Positions 36,601 to 53,800 of a stretch of 64,000 nucleotides of DNA are shown one piece after another. The notes under the pieces were generated by a model. It was given only the letters and a program-made list of their open reading frames with translations. It ran no database searches and was not told the origin of the DNA. The translations under genes and the position numbers were made by a program. Source of the stretch: Eutypella sp. D-1 (lineage: Eukaryota; Ascomycota; Sordariomycetes; Xylariales; Diatrypaceae); the NCBI GenBank assembly GCA_023313575.1, contig JAJTTP010000007.1:496001-560000 (forward strand), given 5' to 3'. How positions within the stretch are numbered: position 1 is the stretch's first letter; each line of letters starts with the position of its first letter.

Positions 36601-38569
36601 ATTAAGCTCTGGGTCCTAACTGGCGACAAGGTTGAGACTGCGATCAACATTGGTTTCTCGTGCAATGTGCTCAACAACGATATGGAACTCATCCATGTGA
36701 AGGTAGATGAGGACGAAAGCGGCGCGACCCCCGACGAAGAATTCGTAGCACGGGTCGAACAGCAGGTCGACAAATACCTACAGACGTTTGGCATGACTGG
36801 TGATGATCATGATCTTGCTCTCGCGAGGAAGAACCATGAGCCCCCGGCCCCCACTCACGCTTTAATCATCGATGGCTTTACGCTAAGATGGGTCCTCGAT
36901 GAGAGCGTCAAACAGAAGTTCCTCCTGCTTTGCAAGCAGTGCAAGTCGGTATTATGTTGTCGTGTCAGTCCTGCACAAAAGGCATCGATGGTTTCCATGG
37001 TGAAAAGTGGTCTCGACGTCATGACCCTGTCCATCGGTGATGGTGCCAATGACGTGGCCATGATTCAAGAAGCTGATGTCGGTGTGGGAATTGCTGGTGT
37101 CGAAGGTCGACAAGCCGTCATGTCAGCAGACTATGCCATTGGCCAATTCCGATTCCTCCAGCGACTTGTCCTGGTACACGGCCGTTGGTCGTACCGGCGA
37201 ATGGCGGAGTCCATTTCCAATTTCTTCTACAAGAACATGATCTGGACTTTCACCATCTTCTGGTACCAATGCTACTGCCAATTCGATATAACCTACTTGT
37301 TCGAGTTTACCCTCATCACGTTCTTCAACTTGGCATTCACCTCCCTTCCTCCCATAGTGATGGGTATTTTCGATCAGGATGTGTCGGATTCTGTCTCGTT
37401 GGCCGTTCCTCAGCTCTACCGCCGCGGTATCGAGCGCCTGGAATGGACTCAGAAGAAGTTTTGGTAAGCTCATATGACTTCATGCCATCAGTGGGGGGAT
37501 ACTAATCGATCACAGGTTGTACATGTTGGACGGTTTCTATCAGAGTGTTATCAGTTTCTTTATTCCATACTTAGCTATTGCTGGCACACCATATGTCAGC
37601 CATACCGGATTAGATGTCTCCGAGCGATATCGGTTGGGCGCTTACGTCGCCCACCCGAGCGTCATCACAATCAACCTCTACATCCTAATCAACACCTACC
37701 GCTGGGACTGGCTTACTCTGACCCTAATCGCAGTCAGTATCCTCTTGATCTTCTTCTGGATAGGAGTGTACACCTCTTTCTCGAGTTCCGGCACATTTTA
37801 TCACGCAGCCGTTCAAGTCTACGCCCAGCCCACGTTCTGGGCGGTATGCATCGTCACCCCCATCGCTTGCATTCTACCTCGATACTTCATCAAGGCTATC
37901 CAGAAAGTCTATTTCCCGTACGACGTCGATATCATCCGTGAACAGGTTTCTCTGGGTCGTTTCAAGAAGCTCGATGGTGTAGATGCAGAGGAAGGGGCTG
38001 GTAAGGCAAGCTCCTCGGTCTCCACGTCATCATCCCATACCAAGCGGCACCCGCAGCTTGATAGCGTGGATGAGGATCTCCGGCCAATATACCCACCATC
38101 TATTGCTACTTACTCCCGTACAGGCCCCCATGCGCACAGCCAGTCCGGTAGCGACGGTACGAACTACACGCGACACGAACAACATGAGCAGCACGGCCAG
38201 CCCCAGGACCAGAATGATCTGCCCCTCGACAGGCACACAGATCCGCCAGTACGGCCATCATATGACCGAATTCGCCCCTCCTACGACCGTCTTAGAGCAT
38301 CGATGGATCTTACGCGTCAGAGTTATGAAGTTACTAACGAGTTTACTTCAGCTGCGATGCTCAGTCGGTTTGAGTCTACACACTCTAACGTAGCGAGGGC
38401 TCATCCTGGCAATGACGATGACGCTGGAAACAATGAGAGCAACAACCGCGCAGGAACCGGAATCGTTGAGCGAATACGGAGACGGACTCGTGGCAAGTCA
38501 TTCAAAGCGAAATCACCCTTCACGCAGAAGGACCACAACATAAACGAGAGCGAGTCGAGCCCGCCATAG
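33651..38569 (+). CDS. P4-type phospholipid-translocating ATPase (flippase), Dnf1/DnfA type
   Basis: Exons 33651-34145, 34267-37463 and 37516-38569 give 1581 residues, near the 1571 of yeast Dnf1. The N-terminal tail is Q/S-rich and disordered. The core starts at about 115 with ARNKIRTAKYTPLSFIPKNL, the first helix pair and AIKDAIEDYRRTVLD. The actuator motif DGETN begins at D406. PISLY in the fourth membrane helix precedes the phosphorylated D637 in DKTGTLT. KGAD marks the nucleotide-binding domain, and GDGAND (1089-1094) is the hinge motif. Six further helices precede a hydrophilic tail with S/T-rich and PSYDR repeats. It should flip phosphatidylcholine/ethanolamine-type lipids at the plasma membrane and endosomes together with a Cdc50-family partner, supporting polarised hyphal growth. 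Dnf1-type homologues in plant pathogens act in infection structures. The Dnf1 rather than Drs2 or Dnf3 call is from overall resemblance. Confidence 0.9.
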
Positions 38570-40988
38570 ACTCGACGCATGCGATCGTTATTGCGACATT
38601 GCGCGTTTCAAAATCAATTCCGTCCTCTCTTCTCAAATGATACCCCGGGCATTGGATGCTCACCCAAGTGTTCCACCCTCCGGCGATAGAACGACCGCCA
38701 TTCCTGCCAGGAGCGTGGCGGCGTGGGTTGTCCGTACGACCCCTAATATTTTCTGGCCCATTTTTTGTCTTAACCATGATTATTATTTGCGACGGCGTTG
38801 GCGTTCATACAAAGGCACTGCATTCGGGTTGTAGAGAAAGCAACTGTACGAGACGACGATGGTGGTCTGGAGGATCAGACCCACGCACGCACACCCCATA
38901 TCATAGACCTCTTTATTTTACCTCCCTTTTTAAAAATCACGTGGTTCGATATACTATCTATCAGTCTCATCCTTTTTTTTTTGGTTATTTTTCGGTCGAG
39001 TCGAAGAATTCTCGGGCGTCTGGCGAGAGACGTCTGCATTGCACCTGCGTCAGGTCGCTTTTCGACCTCTTTGCCACGTTCCGCGTTTTTTGCTCCGCCG
39101 CTTATCTTTTTATTTTCTTCCCTCTCATCGAATCGTTCCATGTTTTTTTTTTCTCTCGAGACACCTCCCCTATATGGACGTTGGCAGGGGTTGCACCGGT
39201 CAGGCGTTTTCTCTTCAGTCGTGAAGATGGAATGGAGGAAAGGTTGGTTTCAAATCAAGTTGGGGTCGCGATGAAATCGAATGTGTGTGTGTGTGTGTGC
39301 GTATGTGTATGCATGAGATGGGAAGTCCTCTCGACGAAAGCGGGCTCAAAACCAAAAAGCCAACTCTGTGTAGATGTGTACAAGGAAGAAAGGGAAAGGG
39401 GAGGATGGGAGGATTGCGATGGGAGAAGGGGCTTGGGTTTTCTTTTGGTGCCTGGTGGCGGCTCAAGGCGACGAATTATTGTTGTGACCCACGCACGCTA
39501 TGTATATATGAGTTTCCTCCCCCTTTTTGGGTTTCAATGGGCCTCTTTTTGTCTCTTTGACCGTTTCGTTGGGATTGGAGGAGGGTGGCTGAATGGATGG
39601 ATGGGATGGAATGGGGAATGGAAGTGATGTTGCTCTCCCCGCTTGTATGGCGGCGTGACGTGACGAAGTACCCAGCTGAACTGAAACGAAGGAAAGAAGA
39701 AAGGTTCCGAAGAACATGTTTATATTTTTATATATTTACACACGCGCACCCCCATTTATTCGATTCCCTCTTTTCCCCCTCCGGCCCGCCTCCTCTTGGG
39801 CTTGGAAAAGGGGACGGGAAGGGAAGGGAAAGGAATGGAATGGAAGGTGTCGAAGCGGGAGTTGCTACTGCAGTCTTTTATTTTTTATCTTTTAATGTCT
39901 TGTTTTGGTTCTTGGTTCTTGTCCGCCCCCCCTTTTTTGTACTGGCCCGACTCGTCTCTGGTTTAGGTTTTTATCTCATCCTGTTTTTTGTTTTTGTTTT
40001 CCCTTCCTTTCTAGAAACTGCAAACAAGAGACGAAGCTAAACGAAAGTCGGAAGTTGAAAGATGGGTAGAGCGGGGGCATAGGGACGGAGAGAGGAGGGG
40101 TTTAGGGAGGATAGAAGAGTGAAATGAGAGAAGAGAAGAGAAGACAAGACAAGATAAGACCAAGACGAGAGAAAACGATCCAATGAAAAACACGTTCGTG
40201 CTTAATGATACTCACTCTCTTAATCCTGCGATATGAATAAAGTATATACGACTGGTGGTTAATTAGACAGGTATAAAATAGAGGGTCTACATATACATCA
40301 CGCTGCGATGCTTTACCTGGTCTTCGGACTGGATAATATGGACGTGAGTAGCTAGGTGCATTGCTCGTCGGGTCCTGGCCTCGTAGCGGAAGGCTTGTGT
40401 TGCGTTATGTTGCCTATCTATCCTCTGTTGGTGGGATATACTGCAATAGGGGGGGGGGCCCATGCACAGAGGATCTGGGTCGAGGATAACCATATGCCTC
40501 TACTCGGGCAACGAAGCCAAGGTTCAAAGGAACTGAAAAGGACCAGGTACGCGAAGTAGGTGGGAAACGAATTCTCGGCCTACGAGGCCGCTGATGGTGT
40601 TGGTGTGTGGCATTTCAGCCTAGGTGTTGCTGGTTGTCAAGTTATAACCTAGCTGGCCTTTTAGAAAAGACCACACGTCCATCTACGTTCAAATCCTACA
40701 TCTCTACGGGTAGTCTCCCGGCTACAGCCGGTCCTGATGCACCACCGTATTTTCCAAATCACCGTGCTATGAGGCGTCGATATTCGTTGGTACCTAAGAT
40801 GTAGGCTGGAGCCGTGTATGGGGGCGGTATTTGTGCCACTGCTACAGCCTCATAGCTGTTACAAGGGCAATTTCTTGGGCTTGGAATAGAATCAGAACAA
40901 TTTAATAATTCTTGGGTCTCGAGAGCCTTTGGTCTTCTCCTCTTAATCAGTCTGGGTGAGGAACCTAGGTCCTATATATACACGATTG
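38570..40988. other. Intergenic, 2.4 kb, 3' region of the flippase gene
   Basis: Low-complexity DNA with a (GT)n tract near 39283-39299, TTTT-rich patches and an AAGAG/AAGAC run near 40128-40170. A 323-codon open frame (38656-39627) crosses these repeats and is judged spurious. No gene was seen. Confidence 0.5.
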
Positions 40989-41663
40989 ATGGCTGGTACG
41001 TATCGCCATCGGGTATTCTGTTATAGCCGTCCTAACCGCCATATAGGTCGTTGGTGGTCATCTGCAATCCAACACCTTCCGTTTGCAGCCATAACTGCAG
41101 ATACGCTGCATGATTCCAAATACCATACATTGCCAAGATCCTGTCAAAAATCGTATGACAGTTTCCCAAATGATACGGGAGCAGACATTATCGGATGGCC
41201 TATAACTATCAATGCTACCGCCACAGCCCCAGATGGTACGCGTCAAGTGGTGCAAGATGAGGTCTCAACACGGGTTCTAGAAGCTCTCCTTAGAGTAGTC
41301 CTAGTTTTGAGCCTGGAATCATGGATCTTAGAACCGCATACCGATGTTCTTCCAGGCAGCGCAACATCTATCTCAGTGGTGACGACACTGATCCGGAATG
41401 GGAACTTGCTGGACAGGATGGCTGAACTCAAAGCTCCCGGACCGCTCGAACTCGGTGAGGGAGAGCGGGTCTATCTTATTCGTCGAAGCCCTCGGAGCGG
41501 TTCAGATAGTGCACAGGATCAGGATATGGAAATTCGGCGTGATTCGGATGGTGAGGAGGAGCAACTGAAAGAGTTGGGCATCTGGATTTTGAAGGAGAAA
41601 GACCTCGCGGATGACGAAAAGCGTCCGAAACCTAGTCCGGTTGAAACCCCTTCATCTCCTTAG
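40989..41663 (+). CDS. Unrecognised small protein, probably with a 7-base first coding exon
   Basis: The preferred model joins ATGGCTG (40989-40995) over a 51-base intron (starts GTACGT, has a CTAAC branch-like site, ends ATATAG) to 41047-41663, giving 207 residues. Because the intron is a multiple of three and open, an unspliced form of 224 residues is also possible. The middle part (about 75-130: RVLEALLRVVLVLSLESWIL, then TTLIRNGNLLDRMAEL) looks like a genuine folded or membrane-associated domain. The C-terminal 70 residues are charged, with an acidic stretch. No family was recognised. It could also be the last part of a longer gene whose upstream exons I missed. Confidence 0.4.
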   Translation: MAGTYRHRVFCYSRPNRHIGRWWSSAIQHLPFAAITADTLHDSKYHTLPRSCQKSYDSFPNDTGADIIGWPITINATATAPDGTRQVVQDEVSTRVLEALLRVVLVLSLESWILEPHTDVLPGSATSISVVTTLIRNGNLLDRMAELKAPGPLELGEGERVYLIRRSPRSGSDSAQDQDMEIRRDSDGEEEQLKELGIWILKEKDLADDEKRPKPSPVETPSSP

Positions 41664-42525
41664 TTTCAGTTCGATAGTACATCCTTTTTTATTCCCCTAC
41701 GGACCCGGAAACTTAGTGGACCGGGCGCTTACGAATGGACTGTGTCAACGAATAGGCGATGCAGGGGAGAGAAAGGGGACCGGCGAGCGAGGCGCGTGCA
41801 ATAACCATCCAAGTGTTTCTTTTAACTGATTACTGGATACGATTCATGATTATATCTTTAATATATACATAAAATGTTTAAATTGATATTATGTTCTATA
41901 ATAACTTTGCTGATTGCAGTGCTCTAGTTAGCCGTCTGGGAGACCGGGACCTTTACCGGGACTGTAGTCGAGACTTTTGATATTTTTTCTTGTGGATAGA
42001 TGCAACATGTAATGTTCCACAAGCCATTTTGAAAATCGATAAATATCTGCATGATATCATTATTTGATCCTATTGACTAAGATACTTTGATAACATCCTT
42101 GTACTGACAACGTGTAATGGAGAGAATTGTGTGATTGTCACAAATAGGGGTAAATAGGGGTAGGGCACCCCACACTAGCGGAGTTAGCTTTGCCAGCCAC
42201 AGGCTAAAGGTTTAACTAAGCCACAAGACCCTGAATTTCATATGGCACGATAAACACCAAGAAACTGCCCAGGCTTGCCAGGTTGTTGTGGATAGCGGCT
42301 TCTTCCCCATAATTTTCTAACACTTGACATCAACCTGCCAAAATAAATTCGGGCGCGATAACTTTCCCTTATTTAGTTCAGTTTTTCCCGCCCAAAACAA
42401 GAGGCCACACTGAGTTTGATTTCCTCCATGGAGGCCCTATAAGTCTCATACCAGCCAATTGGCTTAGAAGAACAGTTTCGACCACCATTTAAAAAACTGT
42501 CTGTTCTCGCCTGTCGGTGGTCAAT
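41664..42525. other. Intergenic, AT-rich
   Basis: AT-rich stretch (strongest at about 41825-42130) between two + strand genes. It should hold the terminator of the small gene and the promoter of the aldehyde dehydrogenase. A direct GGGGTAAATA repeat occurs at about 42147-42165. No coding sequence was seen. Confidence 0.5.
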
Positions 42526-44454
42526 ATGGCGGTCGAGGACCTCGAGCGATGGGCCGAGCAACTCATTGCTTTGATACGAGAGTTCCCGTGGGTTCTCGTC
42601 TATTTAAATCTTCCCTAAAATCAATCCATATACTGACTATTCTCTGTTAGACTACGGGATTTCAACACACTTGCGTTTCCTGTAATAGCTGCCGTCGTGG
42701 GCATTGCCATTCTCTACTACACCCATGTCGATCCTTTCGATAAACCGAAGCGATACACGGTGCCTCCTGCGAAACTTCCCGAAGAGACCACCTATCTCGA
42801 AACGCCAAGTATAAAGGCCCCCGGTTCCTCTGCCGTCCAATGCTATGCGCCGGCAACCGGCCAATTCCTCGGTCTGGTCAACCCTTCCACCCCAGCCGGC
42901 ATCGACCGCGCAGTCGCTCAGGCCGCCGCTGCGCAGGAGAAGTGGGCTAAGACTTCGTTCGAGGAGAGGAGAAAAGTTCTTCGGACGATGCTGAAACACG
43001 TGTTGGACAACCAGGACCAGATCTGCCACGTCAGTTCACTCGATTCGGGTAAGACGCTGTTGGATGCTGAGCTTGGCGAGATCCTGGTTACGGCTGAAAG
43101 GTTGCAGTGGACTATCAAGCACGGCGAGAAGGCCCTGCGGCCTAGCTGGCGTCCTACGAATCTACTGATGGCATACAAGCGCAACTCAGTCCGCTATGAG
43201 CCGCTGGGCGTTGTCGCTGCTCTTGTCAGCTGGAATTACCCTTTCCACAACTTGATGGGCCCCGTCATCAGCGCCCTCTTCTCCGGCAACGGCATCGTGG
43301 TCAAGGTTAGCGAACAGACCTGCTGGAGCGCCGCCTACTATACGAGCATCGCACGTGGAGCCCTTGTCGCTCATGGCCACGACCCGGCTCTCGTCCAGTC
43401 CGTCGTCTGCTGGCCCGCCGCCGCAAACCACCTCACCAGCCACCCGGGCATCTCCCACGTGACTTTCATCGGTAGCCGGCCCGTCTGCCACCAGGTCGCC
43501 GCCGCAGCAGCCAAGAGCCTGACGCCTCTAGTCGCCGAGCTCGGCGGCAAGGACGCCGCCGTAGTTCTGGACTCCGCCGCCGCGCGCGGCGACCTGCCCC
43601 GCATCGCCGAGATCCTGCTCCGCGGAAGCTTCCAGGCCTCGGGACAGAACTGCATCGGGATCGAGCGCGTGGTGGCGCAGCCGCGCGCGTACGACAAGCT
43701 GGTCGAGATGGTGGAGCCGCGTGTGCGCGCGCTGCGGCTCGGGCTCGACGGGGACGTCGGCGCCATGGTCTCGGACGCGTCGTTCGACCGGCTCGAGGAG
43801 CTCGTTGCCGACGCGGTCAAGGGCGGCGCACGGCTCCTCGTCGGCGGCAAAAGGTACAAACATCCCGACCACCCGGCCGGCTGCTACTTCCAACCCACGC
43901 TGCTCGTCGACGTGACGGGCGACATGCGCATCGCGAACGAGGAATGTTTCGGGCCGATCATGACGATGATGCGGGCGCCCGCACCAACGACAACGGCAGC
44001 AGCGGCCCCGACGGCAGAAGAAACGGCGCAGGCGATCCTGGCGCTGGTGAACGGCCCGCCGTTCGGGCTAGGCGCAGCGGTGTTCGGCGCGGACTCGGAC
44101 CCGGCACTGCGGCTGATCGTGGACGGCGTGCGCACGGGCGGGGTGGCGATCAACGACTTCGCGAGCTACGCGGCAGTGCAGCTGCCGTTTGGCGGGGTGG
44201 GCGGATCCGGGTACGGCCGCTTCGCCGGCGAGGAAGGGCTGCGCGGCCTCTGCAACGCCAAATCCGTCTGCGAGGACCGTCCCCTGCTCGCCCGCCTCTT
44301 CGGCATCCGCACCGCTATCCCTAAGCCCGCCCGCTACCCCGTCGCTGACCAGCACCGCGCCGCGCGCTTCGCTGAGGGCGTCGTTCGCCTTGGCTATGCT
44401 GATGGCCTCGCTGGCAAGGCTGCTGGTCTCGTTGGGCTGTTGAAGAATATGTGA
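42526..44454 (+). CDS. MSC7: Membrane-anchored aldehyde dehydrogenase, MSC7 type
   Basis: Exons 42526-42587 and 42651-44454 (63-base intron with a GTGGGT donor) give 621 residues; yeast Msc7 is about 644. A hydrophobic helix at about 28-44 (LAFPVIAAVVGIAILYY) should anchor the protein, probably in the ER membrane, with the catalytic domain following. The aldehyde dehydrogenase fold is clear: SWNYPFHN (NAD-binding region), catalytic-base Glu317 in ELGGKD, nucleophile Cys355 in GQNCIGIERV, and EECFGP near 430. An Ala/Thr-rich insert (APAPTTTAAAAPTAEET) lies between about 445 and 461. The substrate is unknown. The yeast gene was named from a screen for meiotic sister-chromatid recombination, but its chemistry is not settled. 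Confidence 0.88.
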
Positions 44455-45374
44455 TATGCTTAGATGCGGCCACGGGGGACTGATGGTGGGCATGCATGTG
44501 TTGAGCGTGCGACTTTTGATACCAGCGCCGCGGGGCCCTACCCTACCCCAAGATATATACTTATATATACATGTGCGTGTATGGGCGGAATATATGCATT
44601 AGGTACTCGCACGCATTGCCGTGTACGAAGAAGTTAATGAACTTAATATAATATAATATGATAATTTCAACCTATTATATAACACTGTAGCGGTGCGTTA
44701 CGCCGGAACTCCTACTATTGGCTTCCATCTTCCCGGTTCCTTTCTCCGTGGTTTCGGCTCACAAGTACCGCGATCCATTTCGATGTTTTCGGTGATGTAT
44801 GTGCATACCTCCTATATAGACTAGAGTTGATATTCGGGCGTACCCCACCCCACCGTCTTGCTTGGTCTTGTGGATTACGTCGATGATGTATGGGCGTAAA
44901 GAATGAAGATGCTGTACGTCACATGCGACACTCTTTTCTTTATCTAGTTACTGATATATAGGATGACCTGATAGCTGGATCAACCGTCTGTAGGGTCCCG
45001 AATAAAGTATGCGAATGAATGAATGAATGTGGATCATCGCAGAGAAGAGCCAATCCGAAAATATCAATTAAGACCGAGCTATGCTATATCTTCGTAACCA
45101 CCCCCGCTTTCCATTGCCCGAGTCGTGGCTGCAGCTAGCATGTTAACCTAAGTGTCCTTGTTCTCCCAGCGGAGGAGAATTGTAGCTTGTGTGTACAAAG
45201 TCGTTCCGTTCCATCTATCTAACCTGTTTCCGTCAAGCCTCCCCCACTCGCCTTGCAAATGAGAAGAGAAGAAGAAGGAAAATTAAAGCGCCAGCGACCA
45301 CTACAGGGGCCCCCAAACGCCGTCCGATAAGGGGTATGAACAATTAACCCCCGACCTTCCTCCATCATGTCAAA
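44455..45374. other. Convergent 3' intergenic region
   Basis: Lies between the stops of the aldehyde dehydrogenase and SMC5. AT-rich, with an AATG repeat near 45012-45030. No gene was seen. Confidence 0.5.
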
Positions 45375-49082
<3,708 letters not shown>

Positions 49083-50853
49083 TGCAGGGATTACAGAAGT
49101 TGCAGAGGCTGCAGATGCAAGATAAGAAACCTGGAGATATTGGGGCAGAATTCACGAGCTTCGGATCGAATAAATCGGAATAGAAAGTCGAAGTGAAGTG
49201 GTCTTAGTGGGGGGGGGGAGAGAGTGCGACCTGGAAGTGGAGGAGTAGGTAACTTTGTACCATTTAGAGTAATTAATCTATTGCAGGGTCCAGACGCGCA
49301 AGGACGCGTTCGATAAAGTGGGACATCCTAAAGATAAGCTTGAACCTGGACTGCCAGGCTGTCTGATGTACATAGTACACATCCGTTGCTACACAATGCA
49401 CCAGCCAATCAGGGCCCTGGTTTTACATAAGTACCAAAGTAGTCTTCTTTACGTAATCAACACATTTCCTATTTCGGCAATTAATGAACCCTCAGCCACA
49501 GCTACCCCCGGGGGGCCCTGTAGGCGGGGTGCACAAGTATGCAGCAGTTCTATAGCAACGGACGCCAGGAGGTGGCAACGTAACCTATCCAGGTTGTAAG
49601 TAGCTTCAGGAGGTCGACCCAAGCATCATGAAAGGCAGCATGAACTGAAAACCGAGAGACAATATAACAAGATCTAGATTCTACAGGCCTACTAAAATAA
49701 TGGTATAACTAATTTCATATCTACTTTCCTTCTATCCGCGAATTAGGTCATAATTAGAAACGGGTTCCGTGCATAATAGCAATAAGTAATGATGACTATC
49801 TTTGGAGACTTTCTAGTATATTGCCAACATACTTAGGTATTAATAGGTGCCTGTGACACGTTATGGGGCTTTGCGTGCAATCTCAGTGCCATCCCGTACA
49901 GATAGCTCTAAGTCAGCTTTATCTGCAATGGTAGGTACCTAGTTGGGGCACTGGGGTACTTGGATATCAACCTGGCAGGCCTTGGTGATGGCTAGATAAG
50001 ATCGTGGGGTGTTGTTTACAGTACCTAACGACTGGTGTCTAACCCTGATATGTTCTGGAAGATGCGGTATCCCACATTGGAGGTGCTTACTTGCTTAAGA
50101 GGCATAGGGAGTAATTATTCATTATGCCTTCTGGCTAGTAGGTGCTGGCATTGTACTTAACTATGTCCTAGGTAATTGCATATCTATTCAAAATACAGTA
50201 GAGCTCTGGGATGTATGTAGGAGCATGATTAGCCTCCTATTGTAGAAAAAGAATTTTTTATAGATCGCTTCAGCTAACTTGAGGGGAAGGTACATACCTC
50301 CTGGGTAAATACATATGTAGGTAGCTACCAAGCTGTTATCCCTCTTGTTTATTATACTTGGTTGCAAATGTCAACAATAACATTCAAGTAACCAGTATGA
50401 TATCTAAATATCCGGCCTTCTAATCGTCTAACAGCTGATAAGTCACGTCACGTACGGGTTAGCTGTAAACAAAATTAAAAGTACCTACTTGCCCAAACAG
50501 TCTCGACTTAGCTGCCTACCTTGGCTGCCTATTTACACAATCCTTACAACAAATCCAGTTTCACTTTCTCTTCCACTACTTCACCACAACAGATTCTTAC
50601 CATAGCCTTTCCTTTGCGGTCACCTTTTGCATCAAGAACCTGTAGTCCTACATTGAGTTTTTGGTTTGGCCTATACTACACCTTCTTGGTACTTACTATT
50701 CCCTCTTTTCACTCCTCATCTAATTCCTCGGGCATTTGTTGGTAAACATTCTTCATACTTCCAAACATTATAATCCTTTACCTCCCCTAACTGTCTTCTG
50801 GTCCAACTGTATTGAGAAGGATATGTTTATTGGCCCCCTCCTGTAGCCTCAAG
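49083..50853. other. Intergenic region between divergent SMC5 and kinase genes
   Basis: 1.77 kb with no gene. It holds a TAGGTACCTA palindrome at 49932-49941, further TAGGTA motifs near 49842, 50315 and 50487, and a pyrimidine-rich leader of the kinase gene from about 50540. Confidence 0.5.
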
Positions 50854-53800
50854 ATGGCTCCGAGCAACTCCCGCTCTCGGTCTCCTGTTTTCCAATTTCA
50901 GGGTACTCGGGGTTCTCGAACACCTCTCGGAGACGCGACGGACCGTGTCAACAATGCTTCATCAATCCTATCTCACAAGTCCTCTAAACTTCGAGAGTAT
51001 GAGCTCGAACCTAATCCATTGCGGCCATTGCAAGACCAGCCCTCTAAGAATCCTCTATACAATACTTCTACATCCAGATCAGCCCGTGGAAGCACGGCAT
51101 CAATCCCCGCTCCAGCTTCCTTGAGAAAGCATGGCTCTAGTATCACCCAGGACGGGCCTTCGGTTGAGGACAAACGCGCCTCTCAGATCTCAACTTCCAC
51201 TGCATCAAGCGGCAAGCACAAGACACACATAGGACCATGGAACCTCGGAAAGACTCTGGGGAGGGGTTCTGCCTCTCGAGTGAGGCTCGCCAGACACTCC
51301 GTCACTGGCCAATTAGCCGCTGTCAAGATACTGCCCAGGAGCAGTGGTCAGATGTCTCAAGCTGGCAGCCTGGTCCAGCTTGACAAGTGGGATCGCCAGC
51401 GAGGAGAGTTCGCTCTGGAGAACCGTATTCCTTTGGCCATCGAGCGCGAGGTCGCCATGCTGAAGCTGATCGATCATCCCCACATTGTGAAGCTGTATGA
51501 TATTTGGGAGAATCGTCAAGAGATGTAAGTATATTTCTAACAAAATAGCTCACGTTATACTAATGTGTCTTAGCTACCTTGTCCTTGAATACGTAGAGCA
51601 GGGCGACCTGTTCTCTATGATTAACCGAGGTGGCGCGTTTGATGAGGAGCATGCAATGTATTTGTTCCGACAAGTGCTTAGTGCCGTCCAGTATTGCCAT
51701 TCCTTCAACATCTGTCACCGCGATCTCAAACCAGAGAACATCCTCGTTAGCGAGCGCGGAGAAGCCAAGGTCGCTGATTTCGGCATGGCCTGCATTCAGC
51801 AGAGCCCATCTCACAGGCTGCGAACTTCTTGTGGTAGTCCACACTATGCTGCGCCGGAACTTGTCAGCAACCAGCATTACAAGGGCGACAAGGTCGACGT
51901 ATGGAGCCTCGGTGTGATCCTCTACGCAATGCTCTCCTGCCATCTCCCCTTTGACCACGAGGATACTGCGGTGCTCTTGACGATGGCTAGGAAAGGCATA
52001 TACAGGATTCCGGGATGGTTCAGCGAGGATGCGAAAAGCCTGATCAAGAGGATGATCGAGGTCAACCCGGAAAAGAGAATTTCTGTCAAAAAGATCTGGC
52101 AGCATCCCCTGCTACGAAAGTACGACTACCTCGACAACCTGAACGACAACGGCGGCCAGCCGCCCGAGATCGATAACAATCCCCAGTCTGACAGTGTTCC
52201 GCGAGACGAGATCGACATGCAGCTCGTGAGACAGCTCAAGTCATTGTGGCATACATACACGGAGAAGTTCTTGATCACGAAACTATCTAGCCCTGAGTAA
52301 GTCTGAAGCACTTTCCCTCGCTTCCCCAGACGAGATTTGAATTCTTTGATATCTTGAGAAGGGGGGTGACTTACCTTGACCCAATAGGCCCAATGACCAG
52401 AAGCTTTTCTATTGGCTCCTCCACAACTATCGGGAGAAGCGACTAGAGAATTACGGCACAGACCTGACCTATTCAGCCAGCGACTACCATCACCTTCGAC
52501 CGGTGAATTGGACTAAGAAGTTTACCACGGTCGAGTTTCCACCTGAGCTTGGTAGAACGGCATCGAAGTTCACAGTCATCTCAACCGTTGCTACCGATGC
52601 CAGCGGAGATGCTATGGAGACTGGTACAGAGGGTGGCATGACTATCCAGAGCTACGATCCGTTCAAGTCCTCTCTCAACTTCGATCTCCACACCACGCCT
52701 AGCCATGCCAAAATAGTAGTCCATCGAAATGGCAGTCTGGCAAGAGCTTCTACGAAAGCATCCAGTCGTATGAGTAGACTGAACAGCTCCGTCAGAAGCG
52801 GTTCAAGCCACCCGAGGTCTTTCCGAGGTGGGCGACGGGTCACATCGTCCGCGGGACTTGGGGTTCCTAGGCGTACCCTTAACTCGATTAAGAGTGGCGA
52901 GAGTATCCCCTACACGCGCTTGGCATCCCGCAGTAAGAGAGGAGTGGACTTTTCCCACGTCCGCAAGTCAATCGGCCAGAGCCGAGACAGCGTACATCGC
53001 GTACCTGCTAGTATCGCCGGAGATGATACTACAGTCAACAGGGACCACACCTCCACATCTAGCCCCGCAAGGAGGGCCAGAATGTCACGGAATTCGGGAA
53101 GACGTCGCTATGGAACGCAATCAGTCTCAAACTTGGCGCAGCTTAGAGAAGAAACCCCTGCTTGGATGGACGAAGTGCGCCATCTTAGTGACAGTATTGC
53201 AAAGGACTGTGATGATGCGTTCAACAGTACACTCACGAATCCTGAATATATAGCCGACGAGACTACTGCGGATCGTTCGACGATGAACTTCAGCTTCAAG
53301 TCTAGGGCATCGCCGCTGGCGATGGGCACTCCTACTCACGTCGTCAATAACACGAACACGGGCTCCCGTCCATGGGATACGCGACCATTGCCCCGCGCAC
53401 CAGCTCCTAGCGACTCGGTTCTGCGCGAGATCAATTTGGCGAAGAGCGAAGCCGAAAGTCGGCGTGGGAATACGAATGACTCCCCTGGCCACGTGGATCG
53501 GGTGTTGACACACCTTGAAAGATTGGCTCAATACGGAGAGTCCGCAGAAAACCCAGATTCCGAGCGGCGGGTGACTTCAGCCCCAATCTACTCTCAATAT
53601 AGCTCGAAATGGGGCAAAGATAATATTCCATTACCGTCCATCTACGAGGACTCCGGCACCCCTGGGAAGCGTGATGCACCGCGGACCGTATCTGCACCTG
53701 TGGAGACTCCGAGGGCTCGACCGACGGCTCTCGAAGAACGCAAAGGACTCGACTTCCTTGCCAAACAGGAAAACACAATACGCGTTGTTGCGTCTCCTTC

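Noticed and set aside
38656..39627. 323-codon open frame on the + strand after the flippase gene
   Set aside because: It crosses a (GT)n microsatellite and T-rich tracts, has no domain-like pattern, and other frames are also open there. It looks like 3' untranslated or intergenic DNA.
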